64,000 nucleotides of DNA from Aquilonibacter sp963820185 (GTDB lineage Bacteria; Vulcanimicrobiota; Vulcanimicrobiia; Vulcanimicrobiales; Vulcanimicrobiaceae): positions 186,001 to 250,000 of the forward strand of contig CAWFYV010000003.1 in assembly GCA_963820185.1 (NCBI GenBank), given 5' to 3'. Below the pieces are notes generated by a model that saw only the letters and a program-made list of their open reading frames with translations, made no database searches and had not been told where the DNA came from. The position numbers were made by a program, and so were the translations under genes. Each line of letters begins with the position of its first letter. The first letter of the stretch is position 1. Below, piece by piece: positions 43,248 to 51,102 of the stretch.

Positions 43248-43723
43248 TCCACCGTCACTACGTTCATTTTATCGCCGCGTTTGATCGCATCGATCGTCTC
43301 GAAGCCTTCGGTCATCTGGCCGAACACCGTGTAGTTTTTATCGAGAAAGCGAGCGTCGGCTAGACAAATGTAAAACTGCGAACCGGCCGAGTCGGGATTA
43401 GACGAACGCGCCATTGCCACCGTGCCGCGGACGTGCGGCCGGTCGTTAAATTCAGCCTTCAGGCGATAGCCTGGACCGCCGGTGCCATCGCCGTCGGGAT
43501 CGCCGCCCTGAATCACAAAGCCCGGCTCGACGCGGTGAAAGGCGAGCCCGTCGTAGAAGCCTTCTTCCGCAAGTTTCATGAATGCGGCCGTGTGAACGGG
43601 CGCATCCTCGGGAAAAAACGTGAAAAGAATATCACCTTTGTCGGTTGCGATGCGCACCTGCGAGCTGCGGGCGCGCTCGGTGAGTGCGGTGACTTCTTCC
43701 GGAGTGGGAGCTGCAGTCGGCAT
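43232..43723 (-). CDS. cyclophilin-type peptidyl-prolyl isomerase
   Basis: A 163-residue cytoplasmic cyclophilin. It contains GDILFTFFPEDAPVHTAAFM, FYDGLAFHRVEPGFVIQGGD and VAMARSSNPDSAGSQFYICL, the last carrying the substrate-binding glutamine and phenylalanine. The end FGQMTEGFETIDAI is also typical. ATG 43723 was chosen because AGAAGG is upstream; a TTG-type start five codons earlier is less likely. Role: proline isomerisation during protein folding. It is transcribed toward the lipoprotein pair. Confidence 0.92.
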   Translation of the reverse strand: MPTAAPTPEEVTALTERARSSQVRIATDKGDILFTFFPEDAPVHTAAFMKLAEEGFYDGLAFHRVEPGFVIQGGDPDGDGTGGPGYRLKAEFNDRPHVRGTVAMARSSNPDSAGSQFYICLADARFLDKNYTVFGQMTEGFETIDAIKRGDKMNVVTVESLSP

Positions 43724-43785
43724 GTTGCCTTCTTGCACCGTGCGCGTTTGGCGCCCTTTGCACCCCGGGTAGAATCACAACTGAA

Positions 43786-44241
43786 ATGCCCGGAACCGTC
43801 GAAAAGCCCACCCTTGCGATCCGGATTCCGCCCGACGGAAGGCACGCCAGGACGGTTCGAGATGCGCTCATAGCCTTTGCCTCACTGCACGGCGTTTCGG
43901 AGGCCGATCAAGAGGCGATGCTCTTTGCGGTCGGCGAGGCGCTTGCCAACGCGATCGAACACGGCGCGCCGGCGGGCGATATCAAGGTCACGATCGAGAT
44001 CGACAAGCACCTGATCTCCGCCCGTATCGTTGATGAAGGCCAGGGCTTCCGCGACGCGCCCATGGGCTATACGCCGCTCCCCGAGACCTACGCGGAACGT
44101 GGTCGCGGAATCCCGATCATGCAGCGCAGCGTCGACCTCTGCGAGGTGCGCAGCGCGCCCGGCAACGGCACCGTAGTGACCCTTGGGCGGTTTCGGCGCG
44201 ATCGTGGGCCGGGCCATCAGGAACGAGCGGCCTCCCCGTAA
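43786..44241 (+). CDS. RsbW-like anti-sigma factor/HATPase domain protein
   Basis: A 151-residue GHKL-type ATPase. The N-box is FAVGEALANAIEHG, the G1 box IVDEGQGF, and the G2 box RGRGIPIMQRSVD, all as in RsbW/SpoIIAB serine kinases that bind and inhibit sigma factors or phosphorylate anti-anti-sigma proteins. The partner STAS protein is not nearby. The SpoIIE-type phosphatase at 2745-4188 could be the counter-acting enzyme of the same kind of switch, but they are 40 kb apart and no link is shown. Confidence 0.9.
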   Translation: MPGTVEKPTLAIRIPPDGRHARTVRDALIAFASLHGVSEADQEAMLFAVGEALANAIEHGAPAGDIKVTIEIDKHLISARIVDEGQGFRDAPMGYTPLPETYAERGRGIPIMQRSVDLCEVRSAPGNGTVVTLGRFRRDRGPGHQERAASP

Positions 44242-44253
44242 AACGACGAAGGC

Positions 44254-45618
44254 ATGAGTCTTTCTGCCTGTCTTGCCGCGCTGCTCGCTACCGTTCTGAC
44301 GTACGCTGCGCCGCGACCCGCTCCGGTTGACCCGCACATCACGGCGATGGTCGATCAAGTCAGCGCCGACCGTCTGCGCGCGAACGATACCAAGCTCGTC
44401 GACGGCTTTTTCACGCGTAACGATTTTTCCGAGACGAGCTCGACGTCGACGCACGGCGTCTTCGGTGCGCGCGATTGGATCCGCGCACAATTCGAAGTGA
44501 TCGCCAAGACGAGTGGCGGGCGCATGACCGTCGCCCTTGACGACTACGTGCAACCCAAGACCGCGCGCACGCCCCGCGACGTCAAGGAGTCGAGCATCAT
44601 CGCGACGCTGCGTGGCGACGAGCCCGGACTCATCTACGTGATGTCGAGCCACTACGACGACTGCAACGGCGATTGCACCAACGGCACGCGCGAAGCGCCG
44701 GGCGCCGACGACAATGGGTCGGGGACGTCGGCTGTGCTCGAAGCGGCACGCATTATGGCACCGCATCATTTCCGCGGCACGATCATCTTCGCGGTATTCG
44801 ACGGGGAAGAGCTCGGCCTGTGGGGCTCGCAGCACTACGCGGATGAGCTCAAAGCCAAGGGCATCATCGTCGCCGCGAACTTGAACAACGATATCATCGG
44901 GAATTCCACCGGCGGCAACGGCGTGCACGAGCCGGGCATCATCCGCGTCTTCAGCCAGGCGCTCCCAGCCGATGCAAAGCTCGCGAACGTCAATTTGGTC
45001 GGGTCCGAAAACGATTCGCCGTCACGCGAACTCGCACGCTACATCGGCGACGTGGTTCCGCAGTACGTCGACGGCTTTGGGGTGCACCAGATCTGGCGCG
45101 CCGATCGTTTCCTGCGCGGTGGCGATCAGGAGTCATTCCAAGCTGACGGCTATCCCGCGATTCGCTTCGTCGAAGCCAATGAGAACTTCACGCATCAGCA
45201 CCAAAACGTACGCCTGGAGAACGGCGTACAATTCGGCGACTTGTTGCAATATATGGATTGGGACTACTTGGCGAAGGCGACGCAAGCCAACATCGCGGCC
45301 CTCGCCGCGCTCGCACTTGGACCGCAGGCTCCACCGAACGCCGAGATGGTATTACGCCATCTAGGCTACGATTCGACGCTGCGTTGGAAACCCGCCATCG
45401 GCGCTGCGTCGTACGAGATCGTGTGGCGCTCGACTAGCGCCGCAAACTGGGAGTACGCGCTGAACGTCGGCAATGTCACCGAGACGACGGTCCCGGTGAG
45501 CAAAGACGACTTTATCCTCGGCGTGCGCGCGATCGACGCAAACGGGCACCGGAGCGTGGCGAGCTACCCCACACCCGTGCGCGAAACGCCGCCGCCAACG
45601 CCAACACCTACACCTTAG
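44254..45618 (+). CDS. secreted M28-family zinc aminopeptidase
   Basis: A 454-residue metallopeptidase with an N-terminal signal (ACLAALLATVLTYAAPRPA). The co-catalytic zinc ligands are visible: SSHYDD (His, Asp), PGADDNGSGTSAV (bridging Asp), FDGEELGLWGSQHY (catalytic and metal Glu) and NLNNDIIGN (Asp). The last histidine is in the ENFTHQHQN segment. The C-terminal portion (TLRWKPAIGAASYEIVWR) is a fibronectin-III-like domain, followed by a proline/threonine tail. It should trim peptides in the periplasm or outside. Twelve bases separate it from the HATPase gene. Confidence 0.92.
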   Translation: MSLSACLAALLATVLTYAAPRPAPVDPHITAMVDQVSADRLRANDTKLVDGFFTRNDFSETSSTSTHGVFGARDWIRAQFEVIAKTSGGRMTVALDDYVQPKTARTPRDVKESSIIATLRGDEPGLIYVMSSHYDDCNGDCTNGTREAPGADDNGSGTSAVLEAARIMAPHHFRGTIIFAVFDGEELGLWGSQHYADELKAKGIIVAANLNNDIIGNSTGGNGVHEPGIIRVFSQALPADAKLANVNLVGSENDSPSRELARYIGDVVPQYVDGFGVHQIWRADRFLRGGDQESFQADGYPAIRFVEANENFTHQHQNVRLENGVQFGDLLQYMDWDYLAKATQANIAALAALALGPQAPPNAEMVLRHLGYDSTLRWKPAIGAASYEIVWRSTSAANWEYALNVGNVTETTVPVSKDDFILGVRAIDANGHRSVASYPTPVRETPPPTPTPTP

Positions 45619-45631
45619 AGGAGTTAGAACA

Positions 45632-46120
45632 ATGCCGAGCATTACACCGTTCCTCTGGTTCGACAGCGCGGCCGAGGACGCCGCAAAATTCTACGTCTCG
45701 ATCTTCAAGAACTCACGCATCAACGACGTGAGCTACTACGGCGAAGCTGGTCCCGGGCCGAGCGGATCGGTGATGACCGTTGAGTTCCAGCTCGATGGAG
45801 CGGACTTCATGGCGATCAACGCGCCGACCAGTTCCCAGTCATCCAATCATGAATTCGCGCAAGGCAAGATTGCGCTCTTCGTCGACTGCGAAACGCAAGC
45901 CGACGTGGATGCACTTTGGGATAAACTCTCGGAGGGCGGCGAGAAGCTGCCCTGCGGCTGGGTTCAAGACAAATTCGGTTTTGCATGGAACATCGTGCCC
46001 AAAGGCCTGCGCGATGTTTTGGGCGGTCCCGATGACGCACGCGCGCAGCGCGCCATGCAGGCCATGTTGCAAATGAGCAAACTCGACATCGATGAACTTC
46101 GGAGGGTCTATAGCGCATGA
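45632..46120 (+). CDS. PhnB-like VOC family protein
   Basis: A 162-residue protein of the PhnB/3-demethylubiquinone methyltransferase-like VOC group. It starts MPSITPFLWFDSAAEDAAKFYVSIF, a diagnostic sequence, and continues with GSVMTVEFQLDGADFMAINA and WDKLSEGGEKLPCGWVQDKFG. Function in this family is mostly unknown. The SD sequence GAGGAG precedes ATG 45632. It overlaps the next VOC gene by ATGA. Confidence 0.9.
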   Translation: MPSITPFLWFDSAAEDAAKFYVSIFKNSRINDVSYYGEAGPGPSGSVMTVEFQLDGADFMAINAPTSSQSSNHEFAQGKIALFVDCETQADVDALWDKLSEGGEKLPCGWVQDKFGFAWNIVPKGLRDVLGGPDDARAQRAMQAMLQMSKLDIDELRRVYSA

Positions 46121-46527
46121 CGACAGCAAGCAAGATTGGGGTCAAGCACCCGGTCATTCATTTTGAAATCATGGGTCGCGATCCGGTCGCACTCGGCGCG
46201 TTCTATCGCGACGTGTTCGGCTGGGCGACGCGGGAGCCAATGGCCGCCGATCCCATGCAGTATGTAACGATCGACACCGTCCCGGGCGCGGACGGCTTTA
46301 TCAGCGGCGGCATCGGGAAGGCGCCCGACGGCTACGCCGGACACGTGACATGGTACATCCGCGTCGACGACGTCGAGAGCGCGCTTGCGCAAATCGAAGC
46401 CAAGGGCGGCTCGCGCATGATGGGCCCGGACAAAGTGCCGATGCCCGGGGGCGAGGAGATCACGATCGGTCTCTTCCGCGATCCGCAAGGCAACACGATC
46501 GGGTTGGTCGACCCCGGCGCAATGTAG
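46117..46527 (+). CDS. VOC/glyoxalase-fold protein
   Basis: A 136-residue single-copy VOC protein. It contains HFEIMGRDPVALGAFYRDVF, GHVTWYIRVDDVESALAQIE and MPGGEEITIGLFRDPQGNTIGLV, with His and Glu at typical metal positions. It is coupled to the preceding VOC gene by ATGA, so the two may form a heteromer or act in one small-molecule modification. The substrate is not known. The convergent YdeI-like gene ends at the next base. Confidence 0.88.
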   Translation: MTTASKIGVKHPVIHFEIMGRDPVALGAFYRDVFGWATREPMAADPMQYVTIDTVPGADGFISGGIGKAPDGYAGHVTWYIRVDDVESALAQIEAKGGSRMMGPDKVPMPGGEEITIGLFRDPQGNTIGLVDPGAM

Positions 46528-46959
46528 CTAGCACAGCTTTTTGCGCGCAGCCTCAACCGCAAGAGCGATACGTTTGGCGCGAGTCTCGGGGCGTTTCGCA
46601 TCGGCAATCGCCTCGACGTACTCGCGCCTATGTGTAAAAGAGTACCTCGCAAACGCCTCATGCTCGGCCTTGGTCATCGCCTTCACGAGATCGGCCGGCA
46701 ACTCTACCGTACGCTCTTCTTCATCAAGCTCGATCGCAACCGCAATGCGCTTGCCTTTCATAGCACCAGCAGCCTCGGCGACCGACCTGCGCACGGGAAT
46801 CACTGGGCCAGTCCCCATGTCACAGATCGTGGTGCGATAGGTATGCCCGTTGATCGTGGCTCTCACCGGCACGCGCTTACGCGGCGCAAACGCCTTCATC
46901 ACTTTCGCGGGAATGGTCACGCTTGAACCTTCGAAGGTCTGGCTGAACTCGTGCTTCAT
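46528..46959 (-). CDS. DUF1905/YdeI-like protein
   Basis: A 143-residue protein with the DUF1905 beta-barrel (SVTIPAKVMKAFAPRKRVPV, then GHTYRTTICDMGTGPVIPV) and the C-terminal YdeI/OmpD-associated helix region (HREYVEAIADAKRPETRAKR). The KRPETRAKRI segment is the strongest signature. I chose ATG 46959 (MKHEFSQTF) with GAGGGCGCT before it, rather than a TTG five codons upstream. The function of the family is poorly known; some members are linked to bacteriocin or peptide resistance. Confidence 0.88.
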   Translation of the reverse strand: MKHEFSQTFEGSSVTIPAKVMKAFAPRKRVPVRATINGHTYRTTICDMGTGPVIPVRRSVAEAAGAMKGKRIAVAIELDEEERTVELPADLVKAMTKAEHEAFARYSFTHRREYVEAIADAKRPETRAKRIALAVEAARKKLC

Positions 46960-46981
46960 AGCGCCCTCGCCCAAATAGCGT

Positions 46982-47027
46982 AGCGAGCCCCTTTCGAGGC
47001 TCGCTGCGCTCGCACCTCAGGGTGAGA
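46982..47027. repeat. intergenic hairpin/REP-like element
   Basis: AGCGAGCC (46982-46989) and GGCTCGCT (46998-47005) form a perfect eight-base stem. It is followed by GCGCTCGCACCTCAGGGTGA. The CTCAGGGTGA core matches the element at 43219-43247. It lies between two minus-strand genes. Confidence 0.55.
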
Positions 47028-47032
47028 GACCG

Positions 47033-47644
47033 CTAACGCGGTGGTCGGCCGTACGAGCGACGTTCACCACGGGGATAGTAGCCGCCACGCGACGCGGGCG
47101 CGACGTAGGTGCGACCGTGCCACGTCCCATAGCGATAGACGTTGTTCACGCGCACGTTGTCGTACACGCGCACGTTACCGGCGTAGTGGTAGCTTCCCGG
47201 GCTAAAGTACGCGCCGTGCCACCAGCCGGTGTTGCCGAAGAAGAATCCCAGGCTGACCGTAGGTCCGTAGTAGTTCCACGGATGCCCCGCATAGTAGGGT
47301 ACGCCGGCACCGGCGTACGTATAGGGCGTGTCGACCTCATTGGCGCCAAAATACTGCCCGGCATTGTAACCGAGGATGCTCACCACCATGCCGGGTGCGA
47401 GCGTGAGGCCGGTCGGATTGATGATCGTGCCATCGTGCAGTTGCACGTTGTCGACGAAGCCGCGCTCGTCCGCAACCGTCAGACTGTAGGCGCCGTCGAA
47501 GCTCGAAATTCGCCCTTGGATCTGCTGGTCGTCAGCAACTTGCTGCACCTGCGGTTGGGCATATGTCGGACCTTCTTGGGCCGCCGCAGCCAGCGGCGTT
47601 AAGAACGCGAGTGCCGCGAACGCGGCGAGAAGTTGTATACGCAT
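47033..47644 (-). CDS. secreted Tyr/Trp/Gly-rich protein
   Basis: A 203-residue exported protein with a signal peptide (LLAAFAALAFLTPLAAAAQ). A small beta-domain (QIQGRISSFDGAYSLTVADE and NVQLHDGTIINPTGLTLAPG) looks OB-like. It is followed by a low-complexity, aromatic tail rich in Tyr, Trp, Gly and His (HPWNYYGPTV, TGWWHGAYF) and an arginine-rich end. Such tails occur in cell-surface or moisture-related proteins of environmental bacteria, but no function is assigned. ATG 47644 chosen at the signal peptide start. Confidence 0.72.
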   Translation of the reverse strand: MRIQLLAAFAALAFLTPLAAAAQEGPTYAQPQVQQVADDQQIQGRISSFDGAYSLTVADERGFVDNVQLHDGTIINPTGLTLAPGMVVSILGYNAGQYFGANEVDTPYTYAGAGVPYYAGHPWNYYGPTVSLGFFFGNTGWWHGAYFSPGSYHYAGNVRVYDNVRVNNVYRYGTWHGRTYVAPASRGGYYPRGERRSYGRPPR

Positions 47645-47706
47645 AACAACCAAGAAACGTATGCGCGCGACGGACGATGCCACATCTGCGCATCTCTAGC
47701 CGAATT

Positions 47707-48984
47707 CTAATGCCCTACGGTAACCTCAATCGCCGCGATCGTTGCGTCGATGTCTGCAACCGAGTGGGCGGTCGATACGAACATCACTTCGTTTTGGCTC
47801 GGTGGAAGCAAGACGCCGCGATCCAGCATCGCATGCCAGTAGTCAGCATACTGCTGCTTGTCTGCTGCCAGCGCGTCATCGTAGTTGCGATTCGGCGCAC
47901 CGGCGCGGAATTTGAAATCGACGATCGATTCGTGCTGCACCACCGCGTACGGAAGCTTGCGCGTGGCAAAGATTGCACGAATGCCTTTTGCGAGACGCTC
48001 GGCGAGCTCGCGCATCTGGTCGTAGTACTCGGGATGTGTTTCGAGCACGTCGAGTACGCGATGCGCCATCCCAACGCAAAACGGATTGCCGCCGTGCGTA
48101 CCGCCGGTGAACGTACTGCCGGTCGGTGCGAGGACCGCCATGACGTCTTCGCGCCCACCGAACGCGGCGATCGGTGTACCGCCGCCCATGATCTTGCCGA
48201 TCGCCGTCAGATCGGGCACAACACCGGCGCGCGCCTGTGCGCCGCCCAGACCAAAACGCAGCCAGGTGATCACTTCGTCGAAAATCAGCAGCGCGCCGAG
48301 GCGCGATGCGCGCTCGCGCAAACCTTCGACAAAGCCCGCAACCGGGGTGACGTAGCCCATGTTGGCGACGATCGGTTCGACCACGATCGCAGCAAGCTCA
48401 TGTTCCCTCCCGCGCAGCAACGTATCGACACTCGCCAAATCGTTGTAGCGCGCGACGGCGACATCTTGCATCACCCCTTCGGGAATGCCGCTCGATTGGG
48501 CATCGCTCGTGTGCGCGGATGCACCCGCATCAAGCAGCGCGAGATCGAAATGCCCGTGATAGTTGCCGGCAAACTTAAGAACGAGCGAACGGCGCGTAAA
48601 GGCACGTGCGACGCGGACCGCACTCATTACCGCTTCGGTTCCGGTCGTGACGAAGCGCATGCGCTCCATCGACGGGAGATACGCACGTATCCGCTCCGCG
48701 AGCCGCAGCTCTTCGGGATGCGTCGCACCCCACACGAAGCCCGCTTCTGCGAGTTCGTCGAGCCCCCGGACCAGCGCCGGGTGCGTGTGTCCGAAGAGCA
48801 GCGGTCCATACGCCATGACATAGTCGACGTAGCGGCGCCCATCTTCATCGTAGGCATACGCCCCCGATGCGCGCGCTTGGACGAACATCGGGCCGCCGAC
48901 GCTCCATCCCGAGCGCACGGGCGAATCGCACCCGCCGGCCAGCACGGCCTGCGCCCGTTCGATCGACGATAGAGCTTGCTTCAC
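47707..48984 (-). CDS. hemL: glutamate-1-semialdehyde 2,1-aminomutase
   Basis: A 425-residue PLP aminomutase that makes 5-aminolevulinate for tetrapyrroles. The N-terminus AQAVLAGGCDSPVRSGWSVGG matches HemL. Later motifs include RFVTTGTEAVMSAVRVARAF, KFAGNYHGHFD, VVEPIVANMG, LIFDEVITWLRFG and the PLP-lysine region LTAIGKIMGGGTPIAAFGG. The start GTG 48984 is followed by KQALSSIERA. Tetrapyrrole synthesis could serve haem or corrinoids; MetH needs the latter. No other hem gene is adjacent. Confidence 0.93.
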   Translation of the reverse strand: MKQALSSIERAQAVLAGGCDSPVRSGWSVGGPMFVQARASGAYAYDEDGRRYVDYVMAYGPLLFGHTHPALVRGLDELAEAGFVWGATHPEELRLAERIRAYLPSMERMRFVTTGTEAVMSAVRVARAFTRRSLVLKFAGNYHGHFDLALLDAGASAHTSDAQSSGIPEGVMQDVAVARYNDLASVDTLLRGREHELAAIVVEPIVANMGYVTPVAGFVEGLRERASRLGALLIFDEVITWLRFGLGGAQARAGVVPDLTAIGKIMGGGTPIAAFGGREDVMAVLAPTGSTFTGGTHGGNPFCVGMAHRVLDVLETHPEYYDQMRELAERLAKGIRAIFATRKLPYAVVQHESIVDFKFRAGAPNRNYDDALAADKQQYADYWHAMLDRGVLLPPSQNEVMFVSTAHSVADIDATIAAIEVTVGH

Positions 48985-49106
48985 GAGGCGCCCCTTCGAG
49001 GGGTGGCGGGGTGGCGCCTCGCAGGGTGCAACCATTGGGCACTTGGGGTGGTTTAAGCCAGTGTTCCAGGTTTTCGAATTCCGTAATCGAGCTTTTTCAA
49101 GTCCAC

Positions 49107-49151
49107 GAACGAGTCGAACCCCAGAAAAATACAGAGATAGGAGACTCGTTC
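49107..49151 (+). promoter_or_regulatory. leader hairpin enclosing the ribosome-binding site of the zinc-ribbon gene
   Basis: GAACGAGTC (49107-49115) pairs perfectly with GACTCGTTC (49143-49151). The 3' arm touches ATG 49152, and the SD sequence AGGAG spans the loop/stem edge (49139-49143). Folding would hide both SD and start region, a layout seen in thermosensors and ligand-controlled leaders. Confidence 0.5.
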
Positions 49152-49454
49152 ATGTACAGAGATGAAACGCTCGGTTGTGTTGATTGCGGACGCCAGTTCG
49201 CATTCACGACCGGCGAACAAGAATTCTTCGCGATGAAGGGCTTTACCAATAAGCCTAGCCGTTGTCCGGATTGCCGTGCGGTGCGCAAAGCGCGCCAGCC
49301 GCAAACCGCGAGCACCAGCTACAACCGTCGCGAGATGTTCCAGGCAACGTGCAGTCAATGCGGGCAACGGGCGGAACTTCCGTTCCAGCCGCGCAATGAC
49401 CGCCCGGTTTATTGCCGGGACTGCTTTGCCTCGCGCCAAAGCGCGCGGTACTAA
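49152..49454 (+). CDS. double zinc-ribbon protein (zf-trcl type)
   Basis: A 100-residue protein with four CxxC knuckles: C9/C12, C38/C41, C67/C70 and C88/C91. The first half, CVDCGRQFAFTTGEQEFF, then KGFTNKPSRCPDCRA, is the zinc-ribbon family found widely in environmental bacteria. The second, CSQCGQRAELPFQP, then RPVYCRDCF, is a CxxC-CxxC ribbon often fused behind it. Nucleic-acid binding or a stress role is usually assumed. The gene stands alone with a hairpin leader and its own terminator, suggesting independent, possibly high expression. Confidence 0.88.
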   Translation: MYRDETLGCVDCGRQFAFTTGEQEFFAMKGFTNKPSRCPDCRAVRKARQPQTASTSYNRREMFQATCSQCGQRAELPFQPRNDRPVYCRDCFASRQSARY

Positions 49455-49459
49455 GCCGG

Positions 49460-49485
49460 AGAGGCGTCCCTGCGGGGGCGCCTTT
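49460..49485 (+). terminator. Rho-independent terminator
   Basis: AGGCGTCCC pairs with GGGGCGCCT (one G-U) around TGCG, followed by TTTTT. It sits a few bases after the zinc-ribbon stop. Confidence 0.85.
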
Positions 49486-49511
49486 TTGTTATAGGCGAAT
49501 AGGAGCGTCGT

Positions 49512-50606
49512 ATGCCCCATATTGAGCTCGAGATCACCCCGCAGACCAACATCAAGGAGCTGGTCGCCGCACTGCCGATCGCCGCTGACGTCCTGACGCA
49601 ATTCGGCCTGGGCTGTTCCGGCTGCAGCGTGAGCAAGAACGAATCGATCGAGCAAGGCGCGCAAGCGCACGGCCTGCGTATCGAACCGATACTTGCGGCG
49701 CTCGGACAAGCGCGCCTTTCCGGTTTCGTGCCGCTGATCTCGAACGAAGATCGCACGCCGGCGCGCCGTGCGCCGGGCGCGTTCACCGGTCGCGCGAAGA
49801 TCGCCCACGTCGTGCCGGTCATGTCGGGCAAAGGCGGCGTCGGAAAATCGCTCGTCACCGCGATGCTCGCGCTCGGCCTGCGCCGCAAACACCTGCGCGT
49901 CGGGATTCTCGACGCCGACATCACCGGACCGTCGATTCCGAAGCTATTCGGCCTCCACACGCCGCTTGCGATCGAGGCCGATCCAAACGCGCCGAAGACG
50001 CCGCAAGGCAATCCGCAGCCGTTGATGGTGCCGGCCGTCTCGCGCAGCGCGATTGAGATCGTCAGCTCGAACCTGCTCACCGACAAAGAAGACACGGCGA
50101 TGATCTGGCGCGGACCGATTCTCTCCGGCGTCATCCGTCAGTTCTACGAACAAGTACTCTGGAGCGATCTCGACGTGTTGTTGATCGATCTTCCGCCGGG
50201 AACGTCGGACGCGCCGCTCACCGTGTTGCAGTCGCTCTCGGTCGACGGCGTCGTGCTGGTCACGATGCCGCAGGCGCTCGCGACGATGATCGTGCGCAAA
50301 GCGGCGAACCTCGTGCACCAGCTCAAGAAAAACATGCTCGGCGTGGTTGAGAACATGTCGTACTTCGTCGCCCCCGACACCGGTGCGAAGTACGAGATCT
50401 TCGGACCATCGTACGCGGACCGCGTCGCGGAGCTCGCCCAAGCACCCCTCTTTGCTCGCATTCCGATCGATCCGCGCAAAGCGTTGCTCGCCGACGAAGG
50501 ACGGGTCGAAGAGATCGACGATCCGATCGTCGATAAGCTGGCTGACGCACTGCTCGCATCGCTCGCTGCGCATCCCAAACCCAAAGAGACGATCTCCCTC
50601 GTATGA
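49512..50606 (+). CDS. Mrp/NBP35-family ATPase fused to DUF1858, C-terminal CxxC missing
   Basis: A 364-residue P-loop ATPase. Residues 1-65 form a DUF1858 domain (ITPQTNIKELVAALP and FGLGCSGCSVSKNESIEQGA) with redox-type Cys35/Cys38. The Mrp core has the deviant Walker A MSGKGGVGKS (104-113), GILDADITGPSIPKLFG and LLIDLPPGTSDAP. Mrp proteins normally carry and transfer Fe-S clusters through a CxxC in the NMSYFxCPxCG motif. Here this reads NMSYFVAPDTGAKYEIFG, so those cysteines are absent. Either the N-terminal pair serves instead, or this protein is not an Fe-S carrier. The SixA-like gene follows by 16 bases. Confidence 0.9.
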   Translation: MPHIELEITPQTNIKELVAALPIAADVLTQFGLGCSGCSVSKNESIEQGAQAHGLRIEPILAALGQARLSGFVPLISNEDRTPARRAPGAFTGRAKIAHVVPVMSGKGGVGKSLVTAMLALGLRRKHLRVGILDADITGPSIPKLFGLHTPLAIEADPNAPKTPQGNPQPLMVPAVSRSAIEIVSSNLLTDKEDTAMIWRGPILSGVIRQFYEQVLWSDLDVLLIDLPPGTSDAPLTVLQSLSVDGVVLVTMPQALATMIVRKAANLVHQLKKNMLGVVENMSYFVAPDTGAKYEIFGPSYADRVAELAQAPLFARIPIDPRKALLADEGRVEEIDDPIVDKLADALLASLAAHPKPKETISLV

Positions 50607-50622
50607 TGCTCTGCTGCTTCTG

Positions 50623-51102
50623 ATGCTCTGCTACTTCCTACGTCACGGTCCGGCGGGAGATGCTACGAAGTGGCAGGGCTCGGATTTCGATCGGCCGCTG
50701 ACGCAAGACGGCATAAAGCGTATCGCGCGCGAGGCCAAGACCATTGCAGCTTTGGAGGTCGTGCCGGACGCGATCGTTACGAGCCCCCTTGTTCGCGCGC
50801 GACAAACCGCAGAGATCGTCGCCGATGAACTCAAGCTACGTGAACGGCTGCGTCAGGACGACCGGGTCGGCCTCGGCTTTTCCGCGGCGCGCCTAACCGA
50901 GATTCTCGGCGATTACGCTGATGCGCAATGCGTGATGCTCGTCGGGCACGAGCCGTCGATGAGCATGACCGTCGGTGAATTGATCGGCGGTGGCGACGTC
51001 GACTTCAAAAAGGGCGCGCTCGCGTGCATGGAAATTACGCGCGAATCGCCACTCGCGGGCCGTCTGCTGTGGCTCGCGTCCCCGAAGCTCCTAACGCGTT
51101 AG
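50623..51102 (+). CDS. SixA-type phosphohistidine phosphatase
   Basis: A 159-residue histidine phosphatase superfamily protein. The catalytic histidine lies in the RHG motif (MLCYFLRHGPAG). It continues with RPLTQDGIKRIAREAK, ITSPLVRARQT-like SPLVRARQTAEIV, and the second histidine in VMLVGHEPSMSMTV. In E. coli SixA removes phosphate from histidine phosphotransfer proteins. ATG 50623 lies 16 bases after the Mrp stop, so both are likely co-transcribed. The 3' end overlaps a convergent gene by 12 bases. Confidence 0.9.
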   Translation: MLCYFLRHGPAGDATKWQGSDFDRPLTQDGIKRIAREAKTIAALEVVPDAIVTSPLVRARQTAEIVADELKLRERLRQDDRVGLGFSAARLTEILGDYADAQCVMLVGHEPSMSMTVGELIGGGDVDFKKGALACMEITRESPLAGRLLWLASPKLLTR

